Made by a program: the position numbers and the translations under genes. Shown here one piece after another: positions 26,371 through 35,421 of a stretch of 64,000 nucleotides of DNA (position 1 is its first letter; every line of letters starts with the position of its first letter). The DNA lies in contig NZ_JABBFW010000012.1 of assembly GCF_012927045.1 (NCBI RefSeq), forward strand, positions 89,217 to 153,216, given 5' to 3'. Under the pieces are notes generated by a model. It was not told the origin of the DNA. It ran no database searches and saw only the letters and a program-made list of their open reading frames with translations. Origin of the DNA: Azohydromonas caseinilytica. Lineage in GTDB: Bacteria > Pseudomonadota > Gammaproteobacteria > Burkholderiales > Burkholderiaceae_C.

Positions 26371-27402
26371 ATGACTTCGATCACCCGCCGACAGTTCGTA
26401 CAGGCTGCAGCCTCCGCCGCTTCGGTGGCCGCCGCCGCCGGATGGCCCTTGGCAGCGCAAGCCCAGGCAAGCGTGTCGCTTCGCCTTTCGTCGTCCATGG
26501 TTGCGGACGAGAACGCGGCTCACTATGTATGGTTCCAGCGCCTGCAAGCGAACCTGAAGGCTGCTGTAGGAGACAGTCTCAAGCTTGACTACTTTCCGAA
26601 CAACCAGCTCGGCAAGGAAGCTGACGTGGTGCAGCAGGTCAAGGTCGGCTCTATCGACATGATGATCACGGGGTCATCGATCTGGGCCACCGTGGCGCCG
26701 GAGCTGGGCATGCTGGATCTGGGCTACCTGTTCGACGACTACGGCCATGCGGCCCGGGCGCTTGACAGCAGTGTTGGTGCCAGCTTGAACCAGATGCTGC
26801 AAAAGCGCACGGGCTGCTCGATCCTGACCTGGGCTTCGCACTTTGGCGCGCGCAGCGTCTACACCAAGGCACCCGTGAAGTCCCTGGCCGATATCAAGGG
26901 GGTCAAGCTGCGCGTGCTGCCGACGCCTGCCTTCATCGAGACGTTCAAGACCATGGGCGCCGTTCCCACGCCCATCCCGTTCGGCGAGCTCTACATGGCC
27001 GTACAGACGGGCGTGGTGGACGGCTTCGAGCACGATGCCGGCACGGTGCTGGCCAGTAAGTTCAACGAGGTGGTGAAGTCTTGCTGGCAGACCGAGCACC
27101 TCTTCTCGCCCATGGTGGTGGTGATCGGCAAGCGCGGCATGGACAAGATCCCTGCCAACCTGCGCCCGGCCTTCCTCAAGGCGGTCGCCGACGCCACGCA
27201 GCAGCAACGCAGCATCGCCGCGGACAAGAGCCGCGCGGCGGTCGAGGAGCTCAAGCGCTTGGGCATGAGCTTCCACCCCATGGCGGCCACGGAGCGCAAC
27301 GCCGTTCGCAAGCAGATGGAAAGCAGCCTGTGGGCCGGGTTCGCCAAGCAGCATCCCGCCACCGCACCGCTGTTCTCCGCCATCTCCAGCGCCCGGGGCT
27401 GA
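26371..27402 (+). CDS. dctP: TRAP transporter substrate-binding protein DctP
   Basis: A 343-aa receptor; the ATG at 26371 has AGGAGA upstream. It has a TAT-like signal (SITRRQFVQAAASAASVAAAAGWPLAAQAQ-type, with two Arg). The mature domain shows NQLGKEADVVQQVKVGSIDM, ADIKGVKLRVLPTP and FGELYMAVQTGVVDGFEH. It works with the fused permease encoded 3 nt downstream. The substrate is probably a sugar acid or hydroxy acid, judged from the LacI and 2-hydroxyacid dehydrogenase neighbours. Confidence 0.92.
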   Translation: MTSITRRQFVQAAASAASVAAAAGWPLAAQAQASVSLRLSSSMVADENAAHYVWFQRLQANLKAAVGDSLKLDYFPNNQLGKEADVVQQVKVGSIDMMITGSSIWATVAPELGMLDLGYLFDDYGHAARALDSSVGASLNQMLQKRTGCSILTWASHFGARSVYTKAPVKSLADIKGVKLRVLPTPAFIETFKTMGAVPTPIPFGELYMAVQTGVVDGFEHDAGTVLASKFNEVVKSCWQTEHLFSPMVVVIGKRGMDKIPANLRPAFLKAVADATQQQRSIAADKSRAAVEELKRLGMSFHPMAATERNAVRKQMESSLWAGFAKQHPATAPLFSAISSARG

Positions 27403-27405
27403 ACC

Positions 27406-29286
27406 ATGAGCGCGCCATCCGCATCGCTGTCCCCAACCTGGGGCTTCGCTTGTGACACGCAGTCGGGCCGCTGGCTGGCCCGGCTCACGCACGCCATGGA
27501 ATGGCTTGCCGGCGCGGTGCTGGCGGCCGACGTGGTCGTGGTGTTCCTGTCGGTGGTGTACCGGTACTTCCTGCACGACCCGGTGGATTGGGCCGAGGAG
27601 GTGGCGCGCGCCCTGATGGTCGTCCTGGTGTTCTTCGGTGCGGCGACGGTGCTGGCGCGAAGCCAGCATGTCGGCATCGACCTGTTCCGCGGGATGCTGC
27701 CGGCGCACTGGCGGCCGGTCATGATCCATGTCGGTCACTGGATCGTGGCCGCCGTGTCGGCGAGCCTGTTCCTGTCGTCATGCCTGCTGCTGGACGACTC
27801 GCAAGGCCAGACGACGTCGATCGGGTTGCCGCAGTCGATGTACGTCTATCCGGTCGTCATCGGCAGCCTCTTCATGACCCTGTTCGGTCTTGCCAACGCG
27901 CTCAACGGCCCAGCTCGCATGGTCCTGGCCAGCCTGGCGGCCTGCGCGGTCTGCGCTGCGGCCGTGTACGGCTGGAACACGGCGGTGCCCGCCTTTGCAC
28001 TGACGCATGGTGCGCTGCTGGCGTTGGGTTTCATTGGTGCCCTGGTGCTTGGCGTGCCCATTGGCTTCGTGCTTGCCTTCTCGTCGCTGCTGTACTTCCT
28101 GACCGACCCTTCCCTGCCCATGCTGGTCTACGCCCAGCAGGTGATGGCGGGTACGGACCACTTCGTGCTGCTGGCCATTCCCTTCTTCGTCCTGGCCGGC
28201 CTGCTGATGGAATCCAACGGGATGTCCTCGCGCCTGATCGAACTGTTGCTGCGCCTGCTTGGCCGCGTGCGTGGGGGGCTGGGGCTGATCACCATCACGT
28301 CGACGGCATTTTTCTCCGGCGTGTCGGGTTCCAAGCTGGCAGATATCGCCGCGGTGGGCGGCATCGTGATGCCGGCGGTGCGCCGTACCCGGCAAGATCC
28401 GAACGAGGCCGCCGGGCTGCTGGCCTGCACCGCCGTGATGGCCGAGACGATTCCGCCGTGCATCAACATGATCATCATGGGTTTCGTCGCCAACATCTCC
28501 ATCGCGGGGCTGTTCATGGCCGGCTTGGTCCCCGCGGCCGTCATGGCGCTTGCGCTGGCCATCGTGGCGATCTGGGTGGGATCGAAGATCGACCCGGCCG
28601 AAGCCTTCGAGCACCGCACGCCCATGCTGCGGCTGCTCGGTGGCGCGCTCGTGGCGCTCGTCATGGTCGGCATGATCGGCAAGGGCGTGACCTCGGGCAT
28701 CGCCACCTCGACGGAGGTCTCGGCTTTCGCAGTCGTGTACGCCCTGGTCGTCGGCGGCCTGGCCTTCAAGGAACTGAAGCTGCGCTCGGTGGCCCGGCTG
28801 TTCGTGCGCTCGGCCTCCATGGCCGGCAGCATCCTGTTCATCGTCGCGGCGGCGTCCAGCCTGTCGTTTGCGCTGACCATCGAGCAGATCCCGCAGCTGG
28901 TGTCGGGCGCCATGATTGCCTTCGCGCAGGACTATGGCAGTACGGCCTTCTTGCTGGTCGCGGTGGTGATGATGGTGGTTTTCGGCGCGATCCTGGAGGG
29001 TGCCCCGGCGCTGATCATCTTCGGCCCCTTGCTGACCCCGATTGCCCAGCAACTGGGCATCCATCCCCTGCACTTCGGCACCGTGATGGTCATCGCCATG
29101 GGACTCGGGCTGTTCGCGCCGCCGATCGGGCTGGGCCTGTTCGCGACCTGCGCCATTACCGGGACCGAGGTGCGCGACGTGGCGCGGCCGATGATGAAGT
29201 ACCTTGCGGTGCTGGTGGCGACGTTGCTGGTGCTCGTGCTGGTTCCGTCGTTCTCGCTGTGGCTGCCCGCGCGCCTCGGCATCTGA
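27406..29286 (+). CDS. Fused TRAP permease DctQ-DctM
   Basis: 626 aa. The first 190 residues are DctQ-like, with four hydrophobic segments including WAEEVARALMVVLVFFGAAT. The rest, from about residue 205, is DctM-like (LGVPIGFVLAF, SGVSGSKLADIAAVGGIVMP, GLFAPPIGLGLF). Small and large permeases are encoded as one chain, unlike the split pair at 5.5-7.4 kb. Membrane-embedded, ion-driven uptake with the DctP encoded upstream. Confidence 0.92.
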   Translation: MSAPSASLSPTWGFACDTQSGRWLARLTHAMEWLAGAVLAADVVVVFLSVVYRYFLHDPVDWAEEVARALMVVLVFFGAATVLARSQHVGIDLFRGMLPAHWRPVMIHVGHWIVAAVSASLFLSSCLLLDDSQGQTTSIGLPQSMYVYPVVIGSLFMTLFGLANALNGPARMVLASLAACAVCAAAVYGWNTAVPAFALTHGALLALGFIGALVLGVPIGFVLAFSSLLYFLTDPSLPMLVYAQQVMAGTDHFVLLAIPFFVLAGLLMESNGMSSRLIELLLRLLGRVRGGLGLITITSTAFFSGVSGSKLADIAAVGGIVMPAVRRTRQDPNEAAGLLACTAVMAETIPPCINMIIMGFVANISIAGLFMAGLVPAAVMALALAIVAIWVGSKIDPAEAFEHRTPMLRLLGGALVALVMVGMIGKGVTSGIATSTEVSAFAVVYALVVGGLAFKELKLRSVARLFVRSASMAGSILFIVAAASSLSFALTIEQIPQLVSGAMIAFAQDYGSTAFLLVAVVMMVVFGAILEGAPALIIFGPLLTPIAQQLGIHPLHFGTVMVIAMGLGLFAPPIGLGLFATCAITGTEVRDVARPMMKYLAVLVATLLVLVLVPSFSLWLPARLGI

Positions 29287-29287
29287 C

Positions 29288-30394
29288 TTGTCCAAGACTC
29301 CCTTGAATACCATCCAAGACGTCGCCCAGCACGCCGGCGTATCGGTGAGCACGGTTTCGAACGTGCTCAACGGGCGTACCGATCGAATGCGCCCCGAGAC
29401 GCTGGCCCGCGTGCAGGAGGCCATCGCCAGCCTGCAGTTCCGCCCCAATACGCTGGCGCGCCATCTCAAGACGGGTGACACGCCGCTGCTGGGGCTGCTG
29501 GTGCCGTCCATCGCCAACCCGATGTACGGATACATCGCCCGCGAGGTGGAGACCTATGCCCAGGAGCGCTACGGCCTGCGGGTGCTGATCGGCAACACCT
29601 ATCGGGACAAGGACAAGGAAGCTTCCTTCTTCGACGACCTGCTGGCGCAGGGTGTCCGCCGCGTGCTGGTGATCTCGTCGCTGGCCGACGAGCAGCACCT
29701 GGAGAACGCAGCCCGGCGCGGCATGGCCGTGGTCAGCTACGACCGCCGGGCCACCGCGGGCGCCGACTCGGTCGTCGATCACGTCACCCCGGACAATTAC
29801 GAGGCCGCCCGCATGGCCACCGCGTTGCTGATCGAGCAGGGTCACAAGCGGGTGGCCTTTGCGACGATGGCGGGCATGACGATGAGCCGCAGCGCCAAGA
29901 TCTCCGGCTTCATGGATGCGGCAGTCGCAGCCGGGATTGGCCAAGGGGCGCAGATGCTCGAAGGCGGCCAGCCCACCGAGTACGGCGACTCGGTCGTCAG
30001 CGAGGTCGGCCGGTTGCTGGGCGCGCGCATCGGCCGCGATCCGCAGCGGCCGACGGGTATCGTGGCGGTCAATGACCTCATGGCCCTGGGCCTGATGGCC
30101 GGGCTGCGCGATGCAGGCCTGCGCGTCCCCGAGGACGTGTCCGTCGTCGGGATCGATGGACTGTTCCTGGCGGCTCTGTCCAACCCTGCTCTCGCCACCG
30201 TGGTCTTGCCGGTACCCGACATGGCGCGGGCCATGGTCGAGCGTGTCATGGACCGCTCCTCCCGCAGCCCGGCCGGGTGCCGTGAAATGGTTTTCGCACC
30301 GACCCGGGTGATGCCCGGCGGCTCGGTGGCACCTCCACCGGATGCCGGCAACTCCCTGGCACAAAAGCCCAGGACGAAAGGAAAAGCCCAATGA
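29288..30394 (+). CDS. LacI family transcriptional regulator
   Basis: 368 aa from a TTG start immediately after the permease stop; a second TTG at 29303 is possible. The LacI HTH is clear (TIQDVAQHAGVSVSTVSNVLNG, with the hinge helix LARHLKTG), followed by a periplasmic-binding-like effector domain (PLLGLLVPSIANPMYG, GIDG). The tail is about 25 residues longer than usual and Pro/Lys-rich. It very likely binds the palindrome at 26317-26336 and controls its own operon. Confidence 0.88.
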   Translation: MSKTPLNTIQDVAQHAGVSVSTVSNVLNGRTDRMRPETLARVQEAIASLQFRPNTLARHLKTGDTPLLGLLVPSIANPMYGYIAREVETYAQERYGLRVLIGNTYRDKDKEASFFDDLLAQGVRRVLVISSLADEQHLENAARRGMAVVSYDRRATAGADSVVDHVTPDNYEAARMATALLIEQGHKRVAFATMAGMTMSRSAKISGFMDAAVAAGIGQGAQMLEGGQPTEYGDSVVSEVGRLLGARIGRDPQRPTGIVAVNDLMALGLMAGLRDAGLRVPEDVSVVGIDGLFLAALSNPALATVVLPVPDMARAMVERVMDRSSRSPAGCREMVFAPTRVMPGGSVAPPPDAGNSLAQKPRTKGKAQ

Positions 30395-31419
30395 GGCGCG
30401 TCTTTTTAAGTCACCCCAGTGACCGGCTCGCCCACTATTACGGCGACCGGGCCCTGGCTGCCCTGCGTGCGGTCGCCGAGGTCCGACTCAACCACGAGCC
30501 GCGCGAGCTCTCGACCCGGGAACTGATCGAGGCGGCGCAGGGCTGCGAGGCCATCGTCGCCTACCGGCAGACCCCTGCGCCGGCGGCGTTCTTTGCCGCA
30601 CTGCCCGAGTTGGTGGCCTTCCTGCGCTGTGCCGTCGACATCCGCACGGTCGATGTCCAGGCGGCGAGCGCGCATGGCGTCCTCGTGACGCAGGCCAGCG
30701 CAGGCTTCATCCCGGCAGTGGTCGAGTGGATCGTCGGCGTCATGGTGGACTTGGCGCGTGGCACCAGTCGCTATGCCCAGGCGTACCACGCAGGCCTGTC
30801 CCCAGCGCCCGTGATGGGGCGCCAGTTGCACGGCGCCACCCTGGGCGTGATCGGGTACGGCCAGATTTCCCGCCGCCTCTGCGATGTGGCCTTGGCGCTG
30901 GGCATGCGGGTGCTGGTGAGCGATCCTCATGCAGCGCCGCAGGACCCCAAGCTCCGTTGCGTGGCGCTGGAGCAGTTGCTCAAGGAATCCGATTTCGTGG
31001 TGTGCCTGGCCGTTGCCAATGCACATACGGAGAACCTGATGAACGAGCGTGCCTTCGCCCGGATGAAGCCGCACGCGTTCTTTATCAATGCTTCCCGTGG
31101 CGAGCTCGTGGACGAAGTGGCATTGCTGGCGGCGCTGGACAGTGGCCACGTCGCCGCATGCGCCCTCGATGTCGGGCGGGCGCCGGACCAGATGCCGTCG
31201 CCGGCATTGGCACGGCATCCGCAGGTGGTGGCCACGCCGCACATCGGCGGCCTGACCATGCCGGCCATCGAGCACCAGGCGCTGGAGACGGTGGCCCAGC
31301 TGCAACAGCTCCTGGCTGGAGAGTTGCCCACGGGGGCCGTCAATGCGGGGCAGGCCACGCGGCTGCAGCGCTGGAGACAAAGGTCCGACGTTACCGATCC
31401 CCTTGCCTCGACCCGGTGA
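30391..31419 (+). CDS. D-2-hydroxyacid dehydrogenase family protein
   Basis: 342 aa with the two-domain architecture of D-isomer-specific 2-hydroxyacid dehydrogenases. Motifs: GVIGYGQISRRL (NAD binding), NASRGELVDE (catalytic Arg) and ATPHIGGLT (catalytic His). It overlaps the lacI stop by 4 nt. It would interconvert a 2-hydroxy acid and a 2-keto acid from the imported compound. Confidence 0.88.
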   Translation: MRRVFLSHPSDRLAHYYGDRALAALRAVAEVRLNHEPRELSTRELIEAAQGCEAIVAYRQTPAPAAFFAALPELVAFLRCAVDIRTVDVQAASAHGVLVTQASAGFIPAVVEWIVGVMVDLARGTSRYAQAYHAGLSPAPVMGRQLHGATLGVIGYGQISRRLCDVALALGMRVLVSDPHAAPQDPKLRCVALEQLLKESDFVVCLAVANAHTENLMNERAFARMKPHAFFINASRGELVDEVALLAALDSGHVAACALDVGRAPDQMPSPALARHPQVVATPHIGGLTMPAIEHQALETVAQLQQLLAGELPTGAVNAGQATRLQRWRQRSDVTDPLASTR

Positions 31420-31456
31420 CGCGGCTTCTTTTCCGACCCTTGCGATACCTGACCCC

Positions 31457-32287
31457 ATGGCTACCCGAACGCTGAATGACCTTGCAGGCGCTGGCGCATG
31501 CGATTGCCACATCCATGTGTACGAGCCCGGATTTCCGTTGGCTCCTACAGCCACCTTCACCCCGCCCCCTGCGCCGGCGTCGGCATACCAGGACATGCAA
31601 CGCGAGCTCGGCCTGGAACGAGCCATCGTTGTCCAGCCCACCGGCTACGGCTTCGACAACCGCTGCACCCTTGATGCGATCCGGACCCTCGGCAAGGGCG
31701 CAAGGGGCGTCGCCGTCGTGCCGCCCGGCACGGACCTGGAGCAACTGCAGACGCTGCACGCCGCCGGCATCCGGGGCGTGCGCTTCATGATGCTGGCAGG
31801 GGGGCTGCTGCATTGGGAGGACATGGCGCCCATGGCCCGGCACATTGCCGCTCTGGGGTGGCATACCAACCTGCAGCTCGACGGGCACCAGCTGCCCCAG
31901 CACGAGGACATGCTGGCCCGCCTGCCCTCGCGGCTGGTCGTCGACCACCTCGGCAAGTTTCTCGGACCAGTACAGCCGGACAGCCCAGGCGTCTTGAGCC
32001 TGTGCCGGCTGCTCGACCGCGGGAACTGCTGGGTCAAGCTGTCGGCCCCGTACGAGAGCTCTCGCAGCGGCCCTCCGGACTACGCTGACGTAGCGCCACT
32101 GGCCCGGCTGCTTGCCTCGCGCTACCCCGAGCGCTGTCTCTGGGCCAGCAACTGGCCGCACCCTAACGTCAAGCCCCTACCGTCGAACCGCGCGCTGCTT
32201 GACTGGTTCTCCGAAGTTGCCGGGTCATCCGCGGCATGTCGCCGGATTCTGGTTGACAACCCTGCTGAACTCTACGGGTTCGATTGA
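31457..32287 (+). CDS. LigI-like TIM-barrel amidohydrolase
   Basis: 276 aa of the COG3618 amidohydrolase group (2-pyrone-4,6-dicarboxylate lactonase, D-galactarolactone isomerase, sulfomuconolactone hydrolase). Seen: CDCHIHVYEP at the N terminus, VVQPTGYG, VVDHLGKF and a C-terminal ASNWPHPNV. The last motif has Asn where LigI has its catalytic Asp (DWPH). The likely role is opening or isomerising a lactone in the sugar-acid or aromatic-acid pathway of this operon. It overlaps the convergent GntR gene by 16 nt. Confidence 0.82.
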   Translation: MATRTLNDLAGAGACDCHIHVYEPGFPLAPTATFTPPPAPASAYQDMQRELGLERAIVVQPTGYGFDNRCTLDAIRTLGKGARGVAVVPPGTDLEQLQTLHAAGIRGVRFMMLAGGLLHWEDMAPMARHIAALGWHTNLQLDGHQLPQHEDMLARLPSRLVVDHLGKFLGPVQPDSPGVLSLCRLLDRGNCWVKLSAPYESSRSGPPDYADVAPLARLLASRYPERCLWASNWPHPNVKPLPSNRALLDWFSEVAGSSAACRRILVDNPAELYGFD

Positions 32288-32985
32288 ACCTTACCGGGTC
32301 GCGAGCCCTGCGTTTCAAGGCGCTCGCCCCGTTGTGCCTCGGCGATCGTGATGCGCTCGATGGACGCTTGCATGTGCTGCAGCGCCGCGGCACGGGCGCC
32401 CTCGACGTCTCGGCGATCGATGGCCTCGGCGATGGCGGCGTGCTCAAGCTCGACTTGGCGGGAGAAGTCGGCCCGAACCGCCTCGTTGGCCCGAGTGACC
32501 GTGATGACGTCATGCAGGGCACGGCCGATGAAGTCCAGCAACGAGGTCATCAACGGGTTGGCTGCCGCCTCGGCAATGGCGGCATGAAAAGCGATGTCTT
32601 CAGCGACGCCGTTGCCGCCATCGGCCACCGCATCGGCAATCCGACGCAGCGCGCGCTGGATGCGCGCGTTCTGGGCCTCGCTGCGACGCGAGGCAGCGAG
32701 CGCTGCCATCTCGCTTTCCAGGCCGCAGCGCACTTCCTGGACGGCACGCACCTCAATGCCGCCGCCGGGTGCGGAAATGCGAAAGGTGTTGGCAGCGTTG
32801 GGGCCCAGCACCACCGTGCCGCTGCCTTGCCGGGTCTCGACCAGCCCTTCGGATTTCAGGCGCGACACGACTTCCCGGATCACGGTCCGGCTGACGCCGA
32901 ACTGCTGCGCGAGCCGAGCTGGCCTCCGGACCCTGGCCGAGCTGACACTGCGGGTGCCTCGCAGAAAACGCTGGTGGAGCGGCAT
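32272..32985 (-). pseudogene. GntR/FCD regulator with degraded N-terminal HTH
   Basis: From LAQQFGVSRTVIREVVSRLKSEGLVETRQGSG onward this is a normal FadR-type protein with a complete FCD domain (AFHAAIAEAAANPL, HAAIAEAIDRRDVEGAR). Before that, the first HTH helix and the GELPPGSRLPSERE-like wing are missing; the frame reads RGTRSVSSARVRRPAR instead. This looks like an indel and substitutions near 32.92 kb. DNA binding is probably impaired unless a start in another frame is used. It is convergent with the TRAP operon it may once have controlled. Confidence 0.55.
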
Positions 32986-33296
32986 CGCCGGGCTCGGACG
33001 AGCCGTGGCTCGGCAGGTGGAAGGCTTCTTCGCTGCGCACCCAGACCTCACCGCAATGAGGAGATGCGGAACGCGGTGGCTGCCCTTGGATGCCCATCGG
33101 GCAGGTTGCGGCACCAGCAGGCACCGCCGGACAGACGGTGGTCGGGCCGCATGGCGTGGCAGGTTCCGGGGACGCCGCCAATGCCGCAGCTCACCAGGGA
33201 TGGGCAGCCTGCATGCCCTGCGCGAAGCATGCTCTTCATGCGCGCTGCGCCGGGTGCGATGAGCCGCCGCCCGGCGGCGCTCTTGTCAATCAAGCG
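32986..33296. other. Gene-free stretch between two GntR genes
   Basis: 311 bp, GC-rich. Frames are open on both strands but show no known domain. It probably contains the lost N-terminal part of the degraded GntR gene and other debris. Confidence 0.4.
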
Positions 33297-34043
33297 TCAA
33301 TAGGCCAGCGGAACTTCGACCCCTTCGGGAGCGGCATATTCAGCCATGCGATGCCGCGACAATTCGAGATGGGCCCGCACCAGGCTGCCTGCCGCTTCGG
33401 CGTCATGCCGTTCAATGGCCTCGATGATCTGGTCATGCTGTTGCACCGCCGTTTCCAGGTCCTGCTCCATGTCCCTGGTCGTAGGGTGGCGGTAAAAGAT
33501 CTTGCCCAGACGGGCATGGTCAATCAGCAGCCGTCGAAGGCTTGGCAGCAGATAATCATTCTGGGCCATTTTCCCAATTTCCAGATGGAATTGGTCATTG
33601 TAGATAACGCGGCTTTCGACATCGTTTTCCTCGATGGCCGTACGAAAGCGCTTCTGAATGAGCTTCAATTCGTTGATTCCAGAACGCGTCGCATTTTTCG
33701 CGGCCAGTTGCGTCGTCGCGATATAAATGAGGGGCGCCGCCTGGAAGAAGCTACGCAACGATTGAAAGCTCATGGACGAGACACGGGCCGCCCGGTTCGC
33801 TTCCAGATCGATATATCCCTCGGCCGCCAGTTGTCTCAAGAGCTCGCGCACCGGCGGCCTTGAAAGCCCGAATTCCTCGCTCAGGGCCATTTCGTCAACG
33901 ACTGTCCCAGGTGCCATTTCCATGCTGACAATCCGCCGCCGCAGCGTTTCTCCGAGCACCGTCTTTCGGTCGGCGGGCGCGTCCACATAAGGCTGTGCAT
34001 TGTTGTCCTTTTCCGCGGTTGCGAGAGATTTGGGTGCTGGCAT
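33297..34043 (-). CDS. GntR family regulator (FCD domain)
   Basis: 248 aa with a winged HTH (LRRRIVSMEMAPGTVVDEMALS, then GLSRPPVRELLRQLAAEGYI) and an FCD domain (YNDQFHLEIGKMAQNDYL, HDQIIEAIERHDAEAA). Base composition is clearly more AT-rich than neighbours, a sign of transfer. A perfect 9-bp inverted repeat lies just upstream. No catabolic operon remains next to it on the divergent side, so it may be orphaned. Confidence 0.86.
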   Translation of the reverse strand: MPAPKSLATAEKDNNAQPYVDAPADRKTVLGETLRRRIVSMEMAPGTVVDEMALSEEFGLSRPPVRELLRQLAAEGYIDLEANRAARVSSMSFQSLRSFFQAAPLIYIATTQLAAKNATRSGINELKLIQKRFRTAIEENDVESRVIYNDQFHLEIGKMAQNDYLLPSLRRLLIDHARLGKIFYRHPTTRDMEQDLETAVQQHDQIIEAIERHDAEAAGSLVRAHLELSRHRMAEYAAPEGVEVPLAY

Positions 34044-34055
34044 GGCAGTGCATCC

Positions 34056-34095
34056 TGTCTAAGATGATTGGCGTATTGTAGTTTATTCTTAGACA
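34056..34095. promoter_or_regulatory. 9-bp inverted repeat upstream of gntR
   Basis: TGTCTAAGA (34056-34064) and TCTTAGACA (34087-34095) are a perfect inverted repeat with 22 nt between, in an AT-rich promoter-like region. Likely regulator half-sites or a loop-forming pair. Confidence 0.5.
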
Positions 34096-34353
34096 ATGCG
34101 TCTATTATTAATTATTTAAGGCGATATGGTGTTTTTGATAATGGAAAGAAAATGTGAGAATGAGAGGGCACCAAGAAGCACGACTGTATGGATCAACGGT
34201 GCAACCACAAAAGATGCCTCGGTGGTTCAGGTCAATAATTACCGGGCGTTGATTATTTGGATTGAAAACCAGTGCCAGGGGCCGGCATGGGTTATCGGAG
34301 CGAGGCATGGCTGCGAAGCGTCAAGACGTCGTGTCTGGGCGCGGGAACAGCGT
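34096..34353. other. AT-rich stretch without a recognisable gene
   Basis: The base composition is unlike the rest of the window. A rightward ATG frame from 34126 opens behind promoter-like AT-rich DNA, but its product resembles nothing known. It runs into sequence antisense to the LysR gene. It may be the stub of a deleted operon. Confidence 0.4.
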
Positions 34354-35286
34354 TCAGAAGGCGATGTCGGGCGAGCCGGCGGCGTCGGGCAGGGCGCGCG
34401 CATGCAGGTACTCCACCATGCGCTGCGCCGCGGGCTGCAGGCTCTCGAAATCCCGGTAGCAGACCACGAAGCGGCGTAGCGCCCAGGGATCGGACAGCGG
34501 CACGACACGGATGCCCAGCATTGCCCCGTAGCGCGCGCCCACCTGCGTCGGGATGACGCTGATGCCCAGCCCCGCCGCCACGACGCGCAGCGCGGCGTCG
34601 AAGTTGGACACCACCGCCCGGTAAGCCAGCGTCACGCCCGCGCGGGCCGCGGCCTGGCGCAGCATGGTGTGTACGGCCGAGGAGGGGGGCAAGCCCACGT
34701 GCTCGTAGGCCAGCGTCTGCTCGAAGCGCAGCGTCTGCTCGGTTGCCAACGGATGCTCCGGATGCACTGCCAACGCGAGCTGGTCGGTGTGGTAGAGGCG
34801 GTGCTGCAGCCCGGTGAGGTCCGCGCTGTCCCAGCACACGCCCACGCTGGCGCTGCCCTCGCGCAGGGCGCGCACGATGTCGCGCGAGAGCTGCTCCTCG
34901 ATGTCCACCTTGATGTCGCGGTGCGCCGGCTCCCGCATGAAGGCCGCCACGTCGTCAAGCAGCGCTTCCGCGATGGCGGACGGCGAGGCGGCCAGGCGCA
35001 CCTGCCCCTTCACGCCGCCGGCAAGCGCCGCCACGTCCTGCTCAATGCGCTCCAGGGTGAAGAGCAGCGCCCGGGCGTGCTCCAGCAAGGCTTCGCCCGC
35101 CGGCGTGGGCGCCACGCCGCGACGCCCGCGCGTGAGCAGCGGCGTACCCAGCTGCTGCTCCAGCAGCGCGATGCGCTTGCTGATGGCCGAGGGCTCGATG
35201 TGCTCCTGTTCAGCCGCGCGCTTGATGTTCTGGTGGTCGCACACCGCTACCAGCAGCCGCAAGCTCTTCACGTCCAGATCCTTCAT
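34354..35286 (-). CDS. LysR family transcriptional regulator
   Basis: A 310-aa LysR protein. The HTH is at residues 5-60 (SLRLLVAVCDHQNIKRAAEQ, then EPSAISKRIALLEQQLGTPLL), followed by the effector domain. It is divergent from the HMG-CoA-lyase/CoA-transferase operon and probably its activator. A T-N11-A palindrome (TTCC-N5-GGAA) lies in the intergenic region at 35310-35322. Confidence 0.9.
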   Translation of the reverse strand: MKDLDVKSLRLLVAVCDHQNIKRAAEQEHIEPSAISKRIALLEQQLGTPLLTRGRRGVAPTPAGEALLEHARALLFTLERIEQDVAALAGGVKGQVRLAASPSAIAEALLDDVAAFMREPAHRDIKVDIEEQLSRDIVRALREGSASVGVCWDSADLTGLQHRLYHTDQLALAVHPEHPLATEQTLRFEQTLAYEHVGLPPSSAVHTMLRQAAARAGVTLAYRAVVSNFDAALRVVAAGLGISVIPTQVGARYGAMLGIRVVPLSDPWALRRFVVCYRDFESLQPAAQRMVEYLHARALPDAAGSPDIAF

Positions 35287-35309
35287 GGCGAGATTGTGCC
35301 GTTTAGAGA

Positions 35310-35322
35310 TTCCGATTTGGAA
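35310..35322. promoter_or_regulatory. LysR-type T-N11-A operator
   Basis: TTCCGATTTGGAA is an inverted repeat (TTCC/GGAA) that fits the T-N11-A rule. It lies 24 nt upstream of lysR and 100 nt upstream of the lyase gene. A second GGAA-N9-TTCC overlaps it to the right. Confidence 0.5.
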
Positions 35323-35421
35323 CCTAATTGCTTCCTAAATACCACTTGTGACCAATCAGGGAATATCTAAAGTTCGGCCCATCGCCTGCTGTGACAGGCC
35401 TCTGATTCGGAGACAAGCCGC

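Noticed and set aside
27778..29535. 585-codon minus-strand open frame
   Set aside because: Opposite the fused TRAP permease and lacI; low-complexity His/Gln/Arg composition typical of GC-driven shadow.
34126..34479. 117-codon rightward frame behind the AT-rich promoter
   Set aside because: No family resemblance, and its second half is antisense to the LysR gene; kept only as a possible stub.
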